Positions 14,874-17,537 of a stretch of 17,537 bases of DNA are shown piece after piece (positions within the stretch are counted from its first letter, which is position 1; each line of letters opens with the position of its first letter). The notes below the pieces were generated by a model. The model had not been told where the DNA came from. It was given only the letters and a program-made list of their open reading frames with translations, and searched no databases. This stretch comes from AA29 sp041481445 (GTDB taxonomy: Bacteria; Acidobacteriota; Vicinamibacteria; Fen-336). The translations under genes and the position numbers were made by a program. The DNA lies in contig JBGPBV010000140.1 of the NCBI GenBank assembly GCA_041481445.1, positions 1-17,537 of the forward strand, written 5' to 3'.

Positions 14874-16501
14874 AGCTCAGCTTCTCCACTCTCGGCTGCC
14901 CTTCGTGGAGCCTGGCCGCCATCGTCGACGCCGCCGGCCGGCACGGCTACGACGGCATCGAGCTGCGCTTCGTCGAAGGCGACGACGCGCTGTGGGCGCG
15001 GCCGGAGCTCGGCGGCGCCGGGCTGCTCGAGACGCGCGCGCGGCTGCGCGACGCCGGCCTCGGCGTCTCCTGCGTGGACACCCGGTCGTTCTTCCATCAT
15101 CCCGACGCGGCGGCCCGGGGGGCCGCGATCGCGGAGGCGGCGCGGTCGCTGGAGCTGGCCGCCCGCCTGGGCGCGGGAGGGATCCGCGTGTTCGGCGACC
15201 GCATCCAGCCCGGCCAGGACCGCTCGTCCACCCGCGGTTTCATCGTGGAGGCGCTCGAACGGCTGGCGGAGGCGGCGCGGCCGTACGGCGTCGAGGTGTG
15301 GATCGAGTCGCACGGCGACTTCGCGCGGGCGGCGGAGACGATGAGCGTGGTCGCCGCCGTGGGCTCGCCCCTGGTCGGCGTGCTCTGGGATCCCGCCAAC
15401 GCCTTCGAGCAGGGCGAGGACCCCGCGGACGGCTGGCCCGCGCTGGGCGGCCGCGTCCGCCACGTGCACCTCAAGGACGTGGCGCGCGACCCCGGCGGGG
15501 AGGGTCGCGGCTGGTCGCCGAGGCTGCCCGGGCAGGGCTCGTTCGCGCCGGAGCGCGTCCTGTGGCTGCTCCGCGCCCAGGCCTACGACCGCTGGGTGTC
15601 GTTCGAGTGGGAGAAGCGCTGGCATCCCGCGCTCGAGGAGCCGGAGACGGCGCTCCCGCATTTCGCGCGCTGGGCGGCGGCGGCGCTCCGCGAGCCGTCG
15701 CCGGACGGCGGCGAGGGGGAAGGTCCCCGCCGGTCGGCGCGGGGGCGGCTGGAGGTCGAGGTCCATCCGGATCGGGCGTCGATGGGGCGGGCGGCGGCGG
15801 CAGTGGTCGCCGCGCGCCTGCGGGGGGACGTCGAGCGCGACGGCCGGGCCGCCGTCATCCTGGCGTCGGCGCCGTCGCAGAACGAGTTCCTGGCCGCGCT
15901 CGGCGACGACCCGACGGTCCCGTGGCCGCTCATCACCGCCTTCCACCTCGACGAATACGTGGGTGTGGACGCGCGGCATCCCGCCTCGTTCCGCAAGTTC
16001 CTCCTCGATCGGCTGCTCGCGCGCGTGCCCGTGAAGGCGTTCCACGGCCTGGCCGGAGAGGCGCCGGACCCGCAGGCGGAGTGCGTCCGCTACGCGGCGC
16101 TGCTCCGCGCGGAGCGCCCGATGCTGGCCGTGCTCGGGATCGGCGAGAACGGCCATCTCGCGTTCATCGACCCTCCGATGTGCGACTTCTTCGAGACCGC
16201 GGACGTGAGGGTGGTCGAGCTGGACGAGCGGTGCCGCTCCCAGCAGGTCCACGACGGATCGTTCGCGAGCCTCGACGAGGTTCCGCGCACCGCGCTTTCC
16301 CTGTCGATCCCGTTCCTCCTGCGCGTCCCCCACGCGGTGGCGATCGTCCCGGGACCGGCCAAGCGCGCGGCCATCGCCGCCGCCCTCGAGGGGCCGGTCA
16401 CCTGCGCCTGCCCGGCTTCGATCCTGCGGCGACATCCGGACGCCCGCCTCTTCCTGGATACGGCTTCCGCCTCCTCACTTTCGAAATCTTTCCTTTTTTG
16501 A
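14870..16501 (+). CDS. Fusion: sugar-phosphate isomerase/epimerase TIM barrel + NagB-like glucosamine-6-phosphate deaminase domain
   Basis: 543 residues, cytoplasmic. Residues 1-270 are a xylose-isomerase-like TIM barrel (MKLSFSTLGCPSWSL, then GYDGIELR) with metal ligands E146 (IESHGDF), D174 (LWDPANAF), H200 (VHLKDV) and E246 (SFEWEKRW). After a charged linker (about 272-288), residues 290-540 are a NagB-like domain: FHLDEYVG (D361), GIGENGHLAFIDPP (N427, H429, D434) and a C-terminal PASILRRHPDARLFLD. Compared with E. coli NagB, D141 is Asn, as in Bacillus NagB, and E148 is Asp. One reaction is probably glucosamine-6-P to fructose-6-P plus ammonia; the barrel's isomerisation or epimerisation substrate is unknown. 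Start is GTG 14870, overlapping the upstream TGA. The single uninterrupted frame indicates a real fusion. Confidence 0.88.
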   Translation: MKLSFSTLGCPSWSLAAIVDAAGRHGYDGIELRFVEGDDALWARPELGGAGLLETRARLRDAGLGVSCVDTRSFFHHPDAAARGAAIAEAARSLELAARLGAGGIRVFGDRIQPGQDRSSTRGFIVEALERLAEAARPYGVEVWIESHGDFARAAETMSVVAAVGSPLVGVLWDPANAFEQGEDPADGWPALGGRVRHVHLKDVARDPGGEGRGWSPRLPGQGSFAPERVLWLLRAQAYDRWVSFEWEKRWHPALEEPETALPHFARWAAAALREPSPDGGEGEGPRRSARGRLEVEVHPDRASMGRAAAAVVAARLRGDVERDGRAAVILASAPSQNEFLAALGDDPTVPWPLITAFHLDEYVGVDARHPASFRKFLLDRLLARVPVKAFHGLAGEAPDPQAECVRYAALLRAERPMLAVLGIGENGHLAFIDPPMCDFFETADVRVVELDERCRSQQVHDGSFASLDEVPRTALSLSIPFLLRVPHAVAIVPGPAKRAAIAAALEGPVTCACPASILRRHPDARLFLDTASASSLSKSFLF

Positions 16502-16533
16502 TCTTGCCTTGCGTTTTTCTTCCGTCTCTCGCC

Positions 16534-16539
16534 TAGAAT
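16534..16539 (+). promoter_or_regulatory. Possible -10 element upstream of the DUF5107 gene
   Basis: TAGAAT (five of six consensus bases) in the 58-bp AT-rich gap after the fusion gene. The nearest -35-like hexamer is TTGCGT at 16509-16514, with a long 19-bp spacer. If real, the transcript would start within about 15 bases of the GTG start. No terminator hairpin is seen in the gap, so read-through from the operon is also likely. Confidence 0.3.
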
Positions 16540-16559
16540 CGCCTCGATCCGAGGTGAGC

Positions 16560-17537
16560 GTGCACGCGCCGCGATGCCGGACGACCCTCCTCGTCACGAT
16601 CGGGCTGGCGTTCGCGCTCTCCCCGCTCGCTCTCACTGCGTCCCCGCCGGCCGCCGCGCCGCGACCCGCCGCATCACCGCCGTCGGGGTCGTCCGTCCGC
16701 GTGTGGGAGGACCACCTCGAGCTGCCGACCTACGAGGAAGGCCTTCCCGACGTGAACCCGCCGTTCGACGCGTTCGAGACCGGCCGCTTCAACTATCCGT
16801 ACACCCTCCGCTACAACTTGACCGACCGGCGGGCACCCACCCGCTGGCGGACGCTGAACCTCGAGAACGAGTACCTGAAGGTGACGGTGCTGCCGGACCT
16901 CGGCGGGCACCTCTACCGCTGCGTCGACAAGGCCACCGGCCAGGACATGTTCTACGCGAACACGTCCATCAAGAAGGCGCGGATCGCCTATCGCGGAGCC
17001 TGGACGGCGCTCGGCATCGAGTTCAACTTCCCGGTGTCCCACAACTGGGTCACCGCCTCGCCCGTGGACTACGCCGTCGAGCGCCACCCCGACGGCAGCG
17101 CGTCCATCTGGATCGGCAACCAGGACCGGGCCTATCGGATGGCGTGGCGGGTGGCCCTGACCCTGCGGCCGGGCCTGGCCCGGCTCGAGCAGGACGTGGC
17201 CCTCTACAACCGCAGCGACACCCGGCACCGCTTCTACTGGTGGACGAACGCGGGTGTGCGTGCGTGGGACGACACGCGCATCGAGTACCCCATGCGCTTC
17301 ACCGCCTCCCACGGCTTCCGGGACGTGGACACGTGGCCCGTGAACAAGGCGGGCGTGGACCTGCGCGTGGTCGGCAACCACACCTTCGGGCCGGTGTCGG
17401 AGTTCAGCCACGGCAGCCGCGAGCCGTTCATGGGCGTCTACCATCCGCGCACGAAGGCGGGCGTGGTGCACTACTCGTCGCCGCTGGACGCGCCCACCAA
17501 GAAGATCTGGTCCTGGGGCAGCGATCCCGACGGCCTC
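16560..17537 (+). CDS. Secreted DUF5107-domain protein (C-terminus beyond window)
   Basis: Open to the last base: 326 residues seen, continuing outside. The N-terminus has a signal sequence (TLLVTIGLAFALSPLALTA, residues 9-27) followed by a Pro/Ala-rich linker. From about residue 46 it matches DUF5107, a beta-sandwich-rich domain often followed by TPR repeats and related in fold to aldose-mutarotase-like proteins: VRVWEDHLELPTYEEG, then LENEYLKVTVLPDLGGHLYR (101-120), RGAWTALGIEFNFPVSHNW (145-163) and FYWWTNAGVRA. A sugar-binding or glycan-processing role is inferred; no catalytic activity is established to my knowledge. There is no ATG in frame. GTG at 16560 is chosen, with GTG 16554 equally possible. 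It probably belongs to the same locus as the upstream operon. Confidence 0.85.
   Translation, partial: MHAPRCRTTLLVTIGLAFALSPLALTASPPAAAPRPAASPPSGSSVRVWEDHLELPTYEEGLPDVNPPFDAFETGRFNYPYTLRYNLTDRRAPTRWRTLNLENEYLKVTVLPDLGGHLYRCVDKATGQDMFYANTSIKKARIAYRGAWTALGIEFNFPVSHNWVTASPVDYAVERHPDGSASIWIGNQDRAYRMAWRVALTLRPGLARLEQDVALYNRSDTRHRFYWWTNAGVRAWDDTRIEYPMRFTASHGFRDVDTWPVNKAGVDLRVVGNHTFGPVSEFSHGSREPFMGVYHPRTKAGVVHYSSPLDAPTKKIWSWGSDPDGL

Noticed and set aside
14279..16435. A 718-codon minus-strand open frame opposite the fusion gene
   Set aside because: His/Arg/Asp-rich low-complexity translation; antisense of the well-supported fusion protein.

Overview
The window is very GC-rich, densely coded bacterial DNA. 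No mobile elements, RNA genes or CRISPR arrays are visible. An Oar-like TonB-dependent receptor with an N-terminal carboxypeptidase-regulatory domain, a sulfatase-like lipoprotein with a TPR tail, an FbaB-type class I aldolase and a DUF5107 protein together suggest Acidobacteriota or a similar Gram-negative heterotroph that feeds on glycans. The phylum is inferred from gene style; no phylogenetic marker is present.

Layout. (1) 1-3060, minus: a large TonB-dependent receptor, cut at its C-terminus by the window edge. (2) 3061-3264: a divergent control region with a strong promoter-like element for the receptor. (3) 3265-5463, plus: a lipoprotein with an alkaline-phosphatase-superfamily (sulfatase-like) domain and TPR repeats. 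(4) 5469-9312, minus: a tight four-gene operon, in transcription order FbaB-type aldolase, Tat-exported amidohydrolase, secreted CBM9-like protein, and a two-domain GNAT acetyltransferase. (5) 9313-9373: a 61-bp divergent promoter region. (6) 9374-16501, plus: a tight six-gene operon, namely AgaS-like SIS deaminase/isomerase, PfkB kinase, LacC/FruK-like kinase, ExuT/ACS-type MFS transporter, D-2-hydroxyacid dehydrogenase, and a fusion of a sugar-phosphate isomerase/epimerase TIM barrel with a NagB-like domain. (7) 16560-window end, plus: a secreted DUF5107 protein, truncated by the edge.

How it may work. AgaS-like enzyme, LacC-like kinase and class I aldolase are three successive steps of the known galactosamine/tagatose route: galactosamine-6-P to tagatose-6-P, to tagatose-1,6-bisphosphate, to dihydroxyacetone phosphate plus glyceraldehyde-3-P. 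The second kinase could phosphorylate incoming free sugar, because import appears to use an MFS symporter and no PTS is seen. The NagB-like domain would give a parallel glucosamine-6-P entry to fructose-6-P. The TonB receptor, DUF5107 protein, CBM9-like protein and exported amidohydrolase would supply envelope functions. No N-acetylhexosamine-6-P deacetylase (NagA/AgaA type) and no transcription factor are present here. The most likely reading is a PTS-independent amino-sugar, possibly uronate-linked, utilisation locus split over two divergent operons. The least familiar parts are the epimerase-NagB fusion, the amidohydrolase/CBM9-like/GNAT trio, and the hydroxyacid dehydrogenase.
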